This document shows, in pieces, positions 37,587-45,623 of a stretch of 64,000 nucleotides of DNA (position 1 is its first letter; each line of letters opens with the position of its first letter). Source of the stretch: Pseudomonas kitaguniensis (GTDB lineage: Bacteria; Pseudomonadota; Gammaproteobacteria; Pseudomonadales; Pseudomonadaceae); the NCBI RefSeq assembly GCF_009296165.1, contig NZ_VUAZ01000019.1:62001-126000 (forward strand), written 5' to 3'. A model generated the notes under the pieces. The model worked only from the letters and a program-made list of their open reading frames with translations. It made no database searches and was not told where the DNA came from. The position numbers were made by a program, and so were the translations under genes.

Positions 37587-38246
37587 GTGATTGCACAACC
37601 CAAAGAAGCCGTGGGCGCCGCCTACTCCATCGACTCCATGCGTTACGCCCAAGCGATGACCTGGCAAGCCATCGAACAGCTCGCCCAGCGCATCCGCCCC
37701 GGCATGCTTGAATCCGAAGCGCGCGAGCTGGGCAAGCACGTGCTTGCCGACCTCGACATGCAGCGCATCTGGCACCCATTGCTGGTGCGATTCGGCGCCA
37801 ATACCCTCAAGACCTTCAAGCAACGCTCCGAAGGCGACCCGGTGCTCGGCGAAAACGATATTTTTTTCATCGACATGGGCGCCGTGTGGCAAGGCCACGA
37901 AGGTGACGCCGGGGCCACGTTCAGCACCGGCAACGACGCGCAAATGATCGCCTGCGCCAGCGCCGCCAAAGCACTCTTCGACCGCGTACAATCGCGCTGG
38001 AAAAACCACCAGCTCGCTGGCCTCGAACTCTACCGCTATGCCGAAGAGCAGGCGCACGCCATGGGCTGGCAACTGAACCTCGACATCAAAGGCCACCGCG
38101 TCAGCGACTTCCCGCACGCCATCCATCGCGGCGGCGACCTCGGCCAGTTTGAGCACTGCCCGAATGCCGGGCTGTGGATCCTGGAAATCCAGATCGCCCA
38201 CCCGAGCAAACCCTACGGCGCCTTCTACGAAGACTTACTCGCCTGA
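37587..38246 (+). CDS. M24-family metallopeptidase-like protein (aminopeptidase P fold)
   Basis: A 219-residue pita-bread-fold protein of the M24 family, shorter than typical aminopeptidase P and lacking its N-terminal domain. Metal-site strands can be seen at FFIDMGAVWQGHEGDAGATF (two aspartates), GHRVSDFPHA (histidine) and LWILEIQIAH (glutamate). It starts with GTG at 37587 after GAGGA. It is followed 17 bases later by the gamma-glutamylcyclotransferase-like gene, suggesting an operon for small-peptide turnover. The substrate is unknown. Confidence 0.8.
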   Translation: MIAQPKEAVGAAYSIDSMRYAQAMTWQAIEQLAQRIRPGMLESEARELGKHVLADLDMQRIWHPLLVRFGANTLKTFKQRSEGDPVLGENDIFFIDMGAVWQGHEGDAGATFSTGNDAQMIACASAAKALFDRVQSRWKNHQLAGLELYRYAEEQAHAMGWQLNLDIKGHRVSDFPHAIHRGGDLGQFEHCPNAGLWILEIQIAHPSKPYGAFYEDLLA

Positions 38247-38263
38247 CCTTTTAAGGACTACCT

Positions 38264-38617
38264 ATGGAACATTCCACCCAATTTCCTGTGCTGTTGTTTT
38301 CCTACGGCACCTTGCAAGACAAAGCCGTACAACTCGCCAACTTCGGCCGCGAACTGGTCGGCCAACACGACGCGATGCTCGGCTATTCGCAAAGCTGGGT
38401 AGAAATCACCGACCCCGAGGTGCTCGCCACCAGCGGCAAAACCCACCACCCTATCGTCGCGCCCACCACCGAACCGGCGGCCAGCGTTGAAGGCAAGGTC
38501 TTTCAGATCAATCAAGAGGAGCTTGTGGCGGCGGATGCCTACGAAGTCTCGGACTACAAACGCGTGTCGGTGGCGCTGGCGTCGGGGCTGACCGCGTGGG
38601 TGTACGTGCAAGCCTGA
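38264..38617 (+). CDS. Gamma-glutamylcyclotransferase-like (AIG2/GGCT) protein
   Basis: A 117-residue protein of the GGCT/AIG2 fold. The opening VLLFSYGTLQDKAVQLANFGR carries the YGTL motif, and the central glutamate usually used as catalytic base lies near GKVFQINQEEL. Members release 5-oxoproline from gamma-glutamyl peptides, but the plant AIG2-type branch is of unknown activity. It is close behind the M24 gene. Confidence 0.85.
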   Translation: MEHSTQFPVLLFSYGTLQDKAVQLANFGRELVGQHDAMLGYSQSWVEITDPEVLATSGKTHHPIVAPTTEPAASVEGKVFQINQEELVAADAYEVSDYKRVSVALASGLTAWVYVQA

Positions 38618-38718
38618 AGATGAAAATTGCGGGGAAGTGATTTCAATCCGCCAGCGCGGCGATTAGAGTGGCGCGCTTTCGAGAATTGAGTCTCGATTTT
38701 TGCCCATGGAGTTACCCC

Positions 38719-39054
38719 GTGAAGTACGTCAGTAAAGTGGTTGCAGCAGCCGTTCTTGGTTTCACCCTCGCAGGCTGCACCGGCACCGCCATCAAATCCC
38801 CGCAGTACGACAGCAGCCAATACACCGTTCTGGGCCACAGTGAAGCCAGCGCCACCGGCATCATGCTGTTCGGGATTATCCCGATCGGCCAGAACAGCCG
38901 TTTCGTACGCGCCCAGACTGCAGCCATCAAGGCCAAAGGCGGCGACGCGCTGATCAACACCCAAGTACAGGAAAACTGGTTCTGGGCTTGGGTGCTGAGC
39001 GGTTACACCACCAAGATCTCGGGTGACGTGATCAAGCTGAAAACCGCGCAATAA
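38719..39054 (+). CDS. Small lipoprotein
   Basis: A 111-residue lipoprotein: signal KVVAAAVLGFTLAGC with a clear LAGC lipobox. The second half holds conserved-looking IMLFGIIPIGQNSRF and GGDALINTQVQENWFW stretches seen in small surface-protein families. The start is GTG at 38719 with GGAG seven bases upstream; the ATG at 38706 is out of frame. Retention in the inner membrane is not signalled, because residue +2 is threonine. The function is unknown. Confidence 0.8.
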   Translation: MKYVSKVVAAAVLGFTLAGCTGTAIKSPQYDSSQYTVLGHSEASATGIMLFGIIPIGQNSRFVRAQTAAIKAKGGDALINTQVQENWFWAWVLSGYTTKISGDVIKLKTAQ

Positions 39055-39060
39055 GTGTGA

Positions 39061-39088
39061 GCTTGCCAGGGCGCTGACCCTGGCAAGC
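39061..39088. terminator. Strong hairpin after the lipoprotein gene
   Basis: GCTTGCCAGGG pairs perfectly with CCCTGGCAAGC around CGCTGA. No T-run follows, so it may be a Rho-aided end or a REP-related repeat. Confidence 0.5.
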
Positions 39089-39122
39089 GACGTATCATGG
39101 GCCAGACTTTCGAGGACGGCCC

Positions 39123-40163
39123 ATGAACCTCAGTATTCTTTACGCACTCGCCGCCGCCGCCCTGTTCGGCGCCAGCACCCCGCTCGCCAAAAGCCTCGGC
39201 CTGAGCCTCTCGCCCGTGCTACTCGCCGGCCTGCTCTACCTCGGCAGCGGCATCGGCCTCGCCTGCGTACGCCTTTTGCGTGATCGCGGCTGGAAACCAA
39301 CCGGACTGACACCTTCTGAATGGCCCTGGCTGCTCGGTGCCATCGCGTTCGGCGGCATCCTCGGGCCGGTCGCGTTGATGTTCGGCCTGACCCGCACCGC
39401 TGGCGCGACCGCCTCCCTGATGCTCAACCTTGAATCGGTACTGACCGCCGTAATCGCCTGGCTGGTGTTTAAAGAAAACGCCGACCGGCGAATCGTCCTC
39501 GGGATGCTCGCCATCGTGCTCGGCGGCGTGGTGTTGTCGTGGTCCGACGGCGGCGGAACCGACCAAGATTGGACCGGGCCGTTTGCCGTCGCGCTGGCCT
39601 GTGTGTGCTGGGGGATTGATAACAACCTCACGCGCAAAGTGTCCGCCGGCGACGCGCTGTTTATCGCTGGCGCCAAAGGCTTGATTGCAGGGTTGGTCAA
39701 TTGCAGTTTGGCGCTGTACCTCGGCGCGCAGATTCCAGGAGTGGCGCAGTGGGCGCCTATCCTGTTGGTCGGGTTTCTGGGGTATGGCATCAGCCTGGTC
39801 ATGTTTGTGTTGGCGTTACGCGGGCTGGGCAGTGCGCGCACGGGGGCGTACTTCTCGACAGCACCGTTCCTCGGTGCGGCGGTGGCGTTGCTGGCGTTCG
39901 GCGAGTCGGTGACCGTCGCGTTCTGGATTGCTTCGGCGTTGATGGCCGTGGGCGTGTGGCTGCACCTGACGGAACGCCACGCGCATGAGCATCAACACGA
40001 GGCGACGGAGCACGCGCATCGGCATGTGCACGATGAACACCATCAACATGAGCATGGGTTTGAGTGGGATTCGGCAGAGCCGCATAGCCATGTGCATGTA
40101 CACAGCGTGATACGGCATAGCCATGCGCATTTTCCGGATGTGCATCATCGGCATCGTCATTGA
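39123..40163 (+). CDS. DMT-superfamily (EamA) transporter with histidine-rich C-terminal tail
   Basis: A 346-residue transporter with about ten membrane helices in two EamA halves, starting LSILYALAAAALFGASTPLA. After the last helix (about residue 285) comes a soluble tail of some 60 residues dense in His-Glu and His-Ser-His motifs, such as HEHQHEATEHAHRHVHDE and HSHVHVHSVIRHSHAH. Such tails usually bind zinc, nickel or cobalt. The EamA core does not predict the cargo. The start at 39123 follows GAGGA. Confidence 0.88.
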   Translation: MNLSILYALAAAALFGASTPLAKSLGLSLSPVLLAGLLYLGSGIGLACVRLLRDRGWKPTGLTPSEWPWLLGAIAFGGILGPVALMFGLTRTAGATASLMLNLESVLTAVIAWLVFKENADRRIVLGMLAIVLGGVVLSWSDGGGTDQDWTGPFAVALACVCWGIDNNLTRKVSAGDALFIAGAKGLIAGLVNCSLALYLGAQIPGVAQWAPILLVGFLGYGISLVMFVLALRGLGSARTGAYFSTAPFLGAAVALLAFGESVTVAFWIASALMAVGVWLHLTERHAHEHQHEATEHAHRHVHDEHHQHEHGFEWDSAEPHSHVHVHSVIRHSHAHFPDVHHRHRH

Positions 40164-40362
40164 GGCTGGGAACGCGTCAAACAAGCAGATTTGGGCAACG
40201 TCCTACACTCCATTCGGAAGCGTCGGCCTGTCGCTTCAAAATTGCCGAGCCTATAGTCACGCGGTCGCCCACAAGGCGATCGGGTTTGGCGACTCGACGA
40301 CAATCGACAGAAACGTCTACGCATGTTTGCGGGATGCTTCTGCACGCAATAAGCTGCTCAAC

Positions 40363-40438
40363 GGTAGCTGTGCGCGGGAGACCTTCGGGTCTGCCGGTTT
40401 TCCGATTGTCCCGGTTCGCCAACCTGCGTACAGCTGCC
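40363..40438 (+). ncRNA. Structured RNA candidate upstream of a small-protein gene
   Basis: Positions 40363-40375 pair with 40426-40438 over 13 base pairs (two G-U). Inside is a hairpin AGACC-UUCG-GGUCU with the stable UUCG tetraloop (40379-40392), and a third CCGG-type hairpin is possible. It ends 58 bases before the start codon at 40497, so it may be a cis-regulatory leader. I believe similar sequence recurs upstream of small DUF3077/DUF6124-like genes in other Pseudomonas. Not assigned to a named RNA family. Confidence 0.5.
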
Positions 40439-40496
40439 ACCTTTTGTTTGGCGACAAATGTGTGGTTGCTATCCTTCGACAGCCGGAGCTCCACAT

Positions 40497-40766
40497 ATGA
40501 ATCAATACATCGCCCTGACCAGCAACGACAGCGCCACCCCTGCCCTTTTTATCGACACCACCGTGCCACTGGAAATACTCCTCGACGCAGCTACTTGCAG
40601 GCTTCGGGCGGTCACCCAAGTCCTTGAGAACCTTGCACTGCGCAGTGAAATAAGTACTGATGCCGTTGTACTCAGCGATTTCGCGTTGCTCTGCTCAGTC
40701 CCCCTGCGCGACGGGTGCGACTTGCTCGATGTCATTGCGCGGCGGATGGATATGCCCCGCGAGTGA
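40497..40766 (+). CDS. Small DUF3077/DUF6124-like protein
   Basis: An 89-residue helical protein with no membrane segment. The pattern LFIDTTVPLEILLDAATCRLRAVTQVL resembles the Pseudomonas-specific small-protein family DUF3077/DUF6124, whose members repeat along these genomes and have no known role. The ATG at 40497 is preferred over the upstream frame, with GGAG nearby. It is followed by a good terminator and preceded by the structured RNA. Confidence 0.6.
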   Translation: MNQYIALTSNDSATPALFIDTTVPLEILLDAATCRLRAVTQVLENLALRSEISTDAVVLSDFALLCSVPLRDGCDLLDVIARRMDMPRE

Positions 40767-40803
40767 TCTAAAAACCGCAAACTTTCAAAATCCATAAATA
40801 CAA

Positions 40804-40833
40804 AACCCCTGATTTCTCACGAAACCAGGGGTT
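40804..40833 (+). terminator. Rho-independent terminator
   Basis: AACCCCTGATTTC and GAAACCAGGGGTT pair around TCAC, followed by a T-rich stretch (CGTTT). Confidence 0.85.
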
Positions 40834-40933
40834 CGTTTATACGATATTGGGGGGTGATGCGCTGTAAATGAACCTGCCCGTTTGCCCAATATGATTCGTG
40901 GCGCGGGCGACCAGCGATTGGAAATGCTGCAGG

Positions 40934-41173
40934 TCACTCCCTCGCGGCGCGCTCGGCTCGGCCGATGGCATTTGCCACTTCCTCAGCCAGTTCAGCACCT
41001 GCTGCAAATACCGCCTCCAGCGTTTGCCGCGCATCGTCGTGCAACCGTTGCATCTCCAGCGGCGGCGTCTCGACGGCATTAGCCTTGGCCAGCGCTGATA
41101 TGGAGTCATCCCAGGCGTGGCGGGCTAACTGATAGGCATCACTGGCGGGTTTGAGCGGTTTACTGTCGATCAT
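40934..41173 (-). CDS. Small hypothetical protein
   Basis: A 79-residue acidic-helical protein (IDSKPLKPASDAYQLARHAWDD... ending RAERAARE) of no known family. Codon use is like the chromosome. Start is uncertain: ATG at 41173, or TTG at 41179 with AGGA nine bases upstream, or GTG at 41197. It is the last GC-rich gene before the AT-rich region, so it may mark the core boundary. Confidence 0.5.
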   Translation of the reverse strand: MIDSKPLKPASDAYQLARHAWDDSISALAKANAVETPPLEMQRLHDDARQTLEAVFAAGAELAEEVANAIGRAERAARE

Positions 41174-41197
41174 AGGCAAGGTCGTGGTTCCTTTCAC

Positions 41198-41808
41198 GCG
41201 TGATTAAAGTCTATGAATAGCCGCGTTTCCAACATGGCTTTCACTTTCAAGCGTAGCAAGGTCAGTGGTGAGATCCTTTAAGAAAATTCTTAAAAATCAC
41301 TGTCTGATTTGGCCGAATCTACGGGAGCCAGCCGTAGAGCTTTTCAATACAGGTCAGAGCAAAAAAAATCAAGCCATTGATTTATATGTACTTTAATTCC
41401 TAACTTTATCGCATACCTTTCCTCACCGCGAAACGGTCGGAAACCAAGCCCAGTGTTTACAAGGGGCCTAGCGTATTTATAACCCTTATTTTGCATTCCT
41501 GACCTTTATTACCAGCTTTCGACCCCCACCTGAAAATCACTTTTATTTTCTTCCTACCTGTGTTCAGCCGACATTTCTTTAACCGTTCCCTGCCCAGGAC
41601 GACGAGCCACTAATACTGCCCGTAGCCCCTGCAGGATTGTCACGTCAACCCTTCTATTCCAAAGCGTATAAGTACTATTTTTCAAGCGCTGCCCATAGGT
41701 TGCTTCCGCCATTTCGCCTTTAGGCATAGAGACTTAAAAACAGACGGATGGAGCGGAGGATTGCACAAACAACAGTTTGTAAAGATAAGAGACATACTTA
41801 AGCCAAAA
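41198..41808. other. AT-rich intergenic stretch with a repeat copy
   Basis: About 610 bases. On the minus strand 41554-41727 is open for 57 codons, but the sequence is a repeat found again at 42377, so I do not call it a gene. Otherwise there is no recognisable gene, only one copy of the repeat described separately. Confidence 0.5.
41686..41747 (-). repeat. Degenerate repeat, copy 1
   Basis: On the minus strand it reads GTCTCTA...AAGCAACCTATGGGCAGCGC. It matches copy 2 (42377-42430) at most positions apart from a nine-base gap. The pair flanks the UBA-like gene. Confidence 0.55.
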
Positions 41809-41979
41809 TTACAGAGTCAGCTCCAGAATAGCATTAACTATATCGTTTTGATTACGTCGCAGCGCCGCTATGACTTTTTCTAGAGACGCACCCGTCTGCG
41901 ACATTACAAGCTCAATATCTTTAGGATCTATTCCATCTAAATCTAAATCTAAATCTAAACCTATTTTTCCCGATGTCAT
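41809..41979 (-). CDS. 56-residue protein with NAC-type UBA domain
   Basis: A small gene too short for ordinary gene finders. After an acidic Leu-Asp repeat (four LD pairs, residues 8-15), residues 19-56 read DPKDIELVMSQTG, then ASLEKVIAALRRNQ and NDIVNAILELTL. That is the three-helix UBA domain of the alpha subunit of the eukaryotic and archaeal nascent-polypeptide-associated complex, including the DIELV and DIVNAI signatures. The ATG is preceded by GAGG seven bases away. No NAC beta-barrel domain is present. Function in bacteria is unknown; ubiquitin-like binding or a leader-peptide role are guesses. It lies in AT-rich acquired DNA. Confidence 0.75.
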   Translation of the reverse strand: MTSGKIGLDLDLDLDGIDPKDIELVMSQTGASLEKVIAALRRNQNDIVNAILELTL

Positions 41980-42552
41980 GGCTCTTTCCTCATTAGATTG
42001 TATCGTCCGGCTTAGAAACCGATAACTAGCATTGATAGGTATAGCATCAAACTAGATCCCCATCTGATTACTTTACTGCTTGGTCGATCTGGGCTGGCGG
42101 GGTGTTCTCATCAGTTAATTTTTCTCACAAAACCGTATGAAGCTCGAAAATCTGACTCTCTAAATTACTGAAGCCCTTGCACCGCAGGTACTACAGCCCT
42201 ATTCGCCATGCTCATCAGCTCGCTCGTTTCTCACTGCCGTTATGTGACACTCAGTTTTTGAAAACACACCAAAATCCGCGCTTTTCTTTTTTGACGACTC
42301 TAGTCCGGGCCTCTACGCTTTTAGCCGTTGTCACCTCGCGGGGTGTGCCGTGAATTGCACGAGTACCACTCTCCGAGCACTGCACATAGGTGGCTTTCGC
42401 ATTGGCCGTAGAGACTAAAAAAGCAGACGGAGAATCGGGGGATACTCCAGACCTTCCGTAAATAAGCCACCACTGTCTCTACAAGTAATCTTATAGGGGC
42501 AGTGCTGCTTATTTTCACTGGTTAAGGGTAGCTCAATTTTGTGGGTCTTATA
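41980..42552. other. AT-rich gap with second repeat copy
   Basis: About 570 bases. A minus-strand open frame at 42321-42518 spans repeat copy 2 and looks non-coding. The left part must hold the promoter of the UBA-like gene. I see nothing else. Confidence 0.5.
42377..42430 (-). repeat. Degenerate repeat, copy 2
   Basis: On the minus strand it reads GTCTCTACGGCC then AAGCCACCTATGTGCAGTGC, matching copy 1 at 41686-41747. Confidence 0.55.
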
Positions 42553-42939
42553 TCACCGCGACTGCACCTGCCCGGCCAGGTCCGCTTCGTCCTTCTCGCG
42601 TTGGAGTTCCCGTAGAGACTTTACTATATCCTTGCAATTTGCATCTAGATTAGCAGCCTGTTTCCTCGTCAACTGGGGCCCAAGCTGGTTCTTGCACAAA
42701 TTATAGTGCTCATCTTTAATATCCTCATTCGTTTGTAGGAACACTGCACCATAGGCTTGACGGGGAATGCCAGAGTTTATTGCGAGTACAAATAGTGCGG
42801 CGGCGAATAGTGGAAGCCGTAAGTCCTTGGTGAATTCACTATCCGCAGGTTGCGCATCTGACTGCATTACCTTTGAAACCTTGAAAACCGGCGCACCCTG
42901 AATGGCTCTAAAAAAATTCGCGCATGCCCAAATTTTCAT
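42553..42939 (-). CDS. Hypothetical membrane-anchored protein
   Basis: A 128-residue protein that I do not recognise. One hydrophobic segment (LPLFAAALFVLAINSGIP, about residues 42-60) is followed by a charged helical region with two cysteines (NLCKNQLGPQ and DANCKDIVKSL) that could form a disulfide outside the cytoplasm. The ATG at 42939 follows GGAGG; the frame extends upstream but without a site. AT-rich relative to the left half. Confidence 0.5.
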   Translation of the reverse strand: MKIWACANFFRAIQGAPVFKVSKVMQSDAQPADSEFTKDLRLPLFAAALFVLAINSGIPRQAYGAVFLQTNEDIKDEHYNLCKNQLGPQLTRKQAANLDANCKDIVKSLRELQREKDEADLAGQVQSR

Positions 42940-43349
42940 AACGCCTCCAAAAAAATAAAATCGGAGATACAACTTATCCACCTTAAAAAAAACATATCAC
43001 TGTCAAAACTAACAGTCAGCAATACGCATTTGGAATAACGTTTATTCCAATTCAAAAAACTAAGATCGAGAGGAGGATGTAAAGCTATCGCCGCACACTT
43101 GGACACTCAACAGTGGGAACCAAAATCCAAACGTCGACGAATTTGACATTTTGCGCCGTAGGTGTAGATACGGCTCATGGAAAAAGCCCTCGCGTGAGCG
43201 TGAGAGCCTGTTTCCATAATCGCCTCTGCGTGAATAAAGCCCGGCGAACGCTGACCGTAGGCACTGTGATCAATGAGGTGCGGGCTCAAATTTATAAACC
43301 AGAAAACCACCGATCTGCCCCGTATGGCCGTTTTTCGAACGCAAAAAAC

Positions 43350-43390
43350 CACAAACCCCCGACTTTCTCTAGGAGAATCAGGGGTTTGTG
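43350..43390. terminator. Bidirectional terminator-like hairpin
   Basis: CACAAACCCC pairs with GGGGTTTGTG around an inner TTCTC/GGAGAA hairpin, with As on the left and Ts on the right. It directly precedes the att-like repeat. Confidence 0.65.
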
Positions 43391-43401
43391 TTTACATAAT
43401 G

Positions 43402-43415
43402 TGGCGGTGAAGGAG
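43402..43415 (+). repeat. Att-like direct repeat, copy 1 (TGGCGGTGAAGGAG)
   Basis: Identical to 45447-45460. The reverse complement matches the 3' end of a serine-type tRNA (CTCCTTCACCGCCA), and a T-loop-like CTCGAA follows. It is probably an old attachment site or tRNA scar. Confidence 0.5.
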
Positions 43416-44157
43416 AGACTCGAAAGCACCCGCTCGTCAATTTTTCTCTCTACCCCCCCGGAATACAAGGGCTGTAGCCCGGTGAAATTTTTGAGGCCTG
43501 TCCCACGTTGGTCCCATGGATTAATACGGATAAATGAGAGCTAGTGTCATGAATACGGCAAAAAGCGCCAGTTCCCTCACAAAATCAACAAGCCACCGGT
43601 AGCATCCCGGCGCACGTATTTCCTCATTCCAAACCCTCGCCCCACCACCGTAACTTTATTTCCAGGAATATATCGCCTTTTATTTTCAAACTTTTTACGT
43701 TCTTAATAATCGCTAAAAATCATATGTGCTTTTATCTTGCCAATCCGAATTATTGCGCTAGGATCAATTTTCTACGATATGAACGCCGGAGTTTTCCCAC
43801 ATGAAAAGGATGACATCAATGACCCTGCCCCTCCATTAATCGCTTAACTTTCATCACGTTAACCCAGGCTTATTTTTGGCCGGCATTTCAACGGCCTTTT
43901 ATTGCGCAGCGCTCAAGATCCGCATAGCCCCAAGCTATTCGCACCGATTAACGATTGACAGCTGCCAAGCATTAGGGCAATACCAGGCCATCGATACGTT
44001 GCTGACCTGATTCATATCATAAACTCCGTATCGTATACCTGCGACGATTCAACTCGACCTGGCTAAAGCATTAAGTCTGGGTGGTTCACTATTACAAAGC
44101 AAAGTCCCGCCCCCCGCCAATTTAGGCTTGGTTGGAAATCTTAATAAGGAATCGACA

Positions 44158-44997
44158 ATGAAAACTTTAAACATTCCAGACATTTGCGATCACATTGCGG
44201 TTCAAGCACCGTATTTCGCTTTTGAAAGATTGGAGGGGCAAAGGCAAACGATCAGTGGTGATTTTGTATCGGAGCAAAATATAGGGTATGAGCGAGGCGG
44301 CTTATCGTATGCCGAAATAGGAAGGCACTTAGCGATTCTGGGCTCTTGCGCCGCCGTGGTGGATAAGACCGAAGGGAAAAATTATTACTTGGCGTCCAAA
44401 GCCACGCTTAGGATATTTCGAAGCCCTAACAACGAAAGAAAATTTCAAGCGTCCGCGGAAGTTATTACTCAAAGCAAACGAGTACTCGTAATCAGCGCTA
44501 CTGCCTCTGATGGTCAACCATTTGCCCACCTGAACTGTGAGTATCAGATTCTTTCAGAGGCAGTGTTTGCCAAAGCATTCAGTGGGTATAAAACTGCCCG
44601 AATGCCTCTGTCGCAAATCTCTCCGTACTCGAAACCAATTGAACTGGATTTTTACGACCCTGATGGTTGGACGCTGACGGCAAAAAGTAAACCGTTATTA
44701 CCCGACTGTTTTCCCGGGCATTTTTCGGAGTTCCCTACTTGGCCAGTTGCTATAATCGCTGGGGCAGTAGGTCAAGTGACTACCCGCCTACTCCATCACA
44801 TGCTAAACAAAAAAGCCAGCTACAACATTGCTCATATTGACTTAATCGCGTTGAAATTGACTTCATCAGTCGAACCACTTTTTTTTGATGTCGAAAGTAC
44901 TTCCGCATCCGCCGCTCTTTCCCGATATACCTTCTCTGCAAAGATACGCACTAAAGACTTACTAGTAGCCACTATAGAGATAGAGCTATATACCTAA
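44158..44997 (+). CDS. Double hotdog-fold protein (FabZ/AfsA-like)
   Basis: A 279-residue protein, AT-rich compared with its surroundings. The second half contains KPLLPDCFPGHFSEFPTWPVAI, which resembles the PGHFPxxPVxPGV helix entrance of FabZ-type dehydratases and AfsA-like hotdog domains; the histidine of PGHF is kept. The first half (ERGGLSYAEIGRHLAILGS) looks like a second hotdog. It could act on an acyl thioester, but no partner ACP or synthase is near. The ATG at 44158 follows AAGGA with good spacing. It is the only intact gene between the two att-like repeats, so it is probably mobile cargo. Confidence 0.6.
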   Translation: MKTLNIPDICDHIAVQAPYFAFERLEGQRQTISGDFVSEQNIGYERGGLSYAEIGRHLAILGSCAAVVDKTEGKNYYLASKATLRIFRSPNNERKFQASAEVITQSKRVLVISATASDGQPFAHLNCEYQILSEAVFAKAFSGYKTARMPLSQISPYSKPIELDFYDPDGWTLTAKSKPLLPDCFPGHFSEFPTWPVAIIAGAVGQVTTRLLHHMLNKKASYNIAHIDLIALKLTSSVEPLFFDVESTSASAALSRYTFSAKIRTKDLLVATIEIELYT

Positions 44998-45287
44998 GCT
45001 GTTTTACCCGAGGAGGGAAATATAGTCCTATGAGCGCAGCCGGGCTTTACGCCACATGAGCAGACCTCCTCCTCGAGCCAGTGATTCACCTGCGCCATGC
45101 AGGCCTGAATCGGCTCCAGCTCATTGGTCGCATAGATCTGCGCCGCCTCTCTGACCGATCCAAACCCACCCGCGCTCTGCGGCACGGTGCCCATAAGCTG
45201 CGGCGGAATGCGCAAGCTGTTCAGCACGTCGTCGTGAGTCTGGTTTCTGGGTTGAATTCGGCCTTGGCAACAAACCTTCATCGCCAT
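44994..45287 (-). pseudogene. Phage portal protein (P2 GpQ-like) fragment
   Basis: IQPRNQTHDDVLNSLRIPPQLMG and GGFGSVREAAQIYATNELEPIQACMAQVNHWL match the C-terminal region of tailed-phage portal proteins of the P2 GpQ/PBSX type. About 70 residues remain, with no N-terminal two-thirds and an altered end. No other phage structural gene is near, so this is a relic of a past prophage. Confidence 0.75.
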
Positions 45288-45398
45288 CAGATTTCTGATA
45301 GTCAGACTCTAGAGCATGTAAGACACAGAACGTGACAGCCTAGCGTTAGAAGGGACGTGCCGGAGAGCGAGAGTAGTACAATCAAGTAGTACAAACGA

Positions 45399-45439
45399 AA
45401 AAGCCCGTGAACTCTAATTAACTGAATTCACGGGCTTTT
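45399..45439. terminator. Bidirectional terminator
   Basis: AAAAGCCCGTGAA pairs with TTCACGGGCTTTT around TCTAATTAACTGA, with As before and Ts after. Confidence 0.85.
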
Positions 45440-45446
45440 CTAAATA

Positions 45447-45460
45447 TGGCGGTGAAGGAG
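45447..45460 (+). repeat. Att-like direct repeat, copy 2 (TGGCGGTGAAGGAG)
   Basis: Same 14 bases as 43402-43415. It lies 164 bases upstream of the integrase start, where P4-type elements carry an att site. Confidence 0.55.
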
Positions 45461-45623
45461 TCCGCCAAATTAGAATCCACCACAAACTCAACAAGCCTCC
45501 TAACCCTTTATATTAAGGCACTTTTAAGCCTATCATCGTCTTAAGACATCTACCAACATTCGTCACCTTCCTAGCCTTTGTGGGGGAACAAATGGGGGAA
45601 CAAACCAGATAAAGGATATTCCC

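Larger units (their letters stand above)
42940..44157. other. Gene-poor AT-rich stretch
   Basis: About 1.2 kb. Overlapping open frames on both strands at 43107-43544 cover the same bases, and none has a convincing start. They appear to be a non-coding repeated stretch. It contains one strong hairpin and one att-like repeat (listed separately) and the promoter of the hotdog gene. No other gene is visible. Confidence 0.5.

Noticed and set aside
41554..41727. 57-codon minus-strand frame starting MPKGEMAEATYG
   Set aside because: It overlaps the diverged repeat copy and has no homologous frame in copy 2, so it is probably not a gene.
43402..43440. Possible tRNA-Ser gene
   Set aside because: Only the 3' end and part of a T-loop-like sequence are present; no cloverleaf can be formed.
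43107..43544. Overlapping open frames on both strands (81 and 143 codons)
   Set aside because: They cover the same bases with no good start or family signal; treated as non-coding repeat-like DNA.
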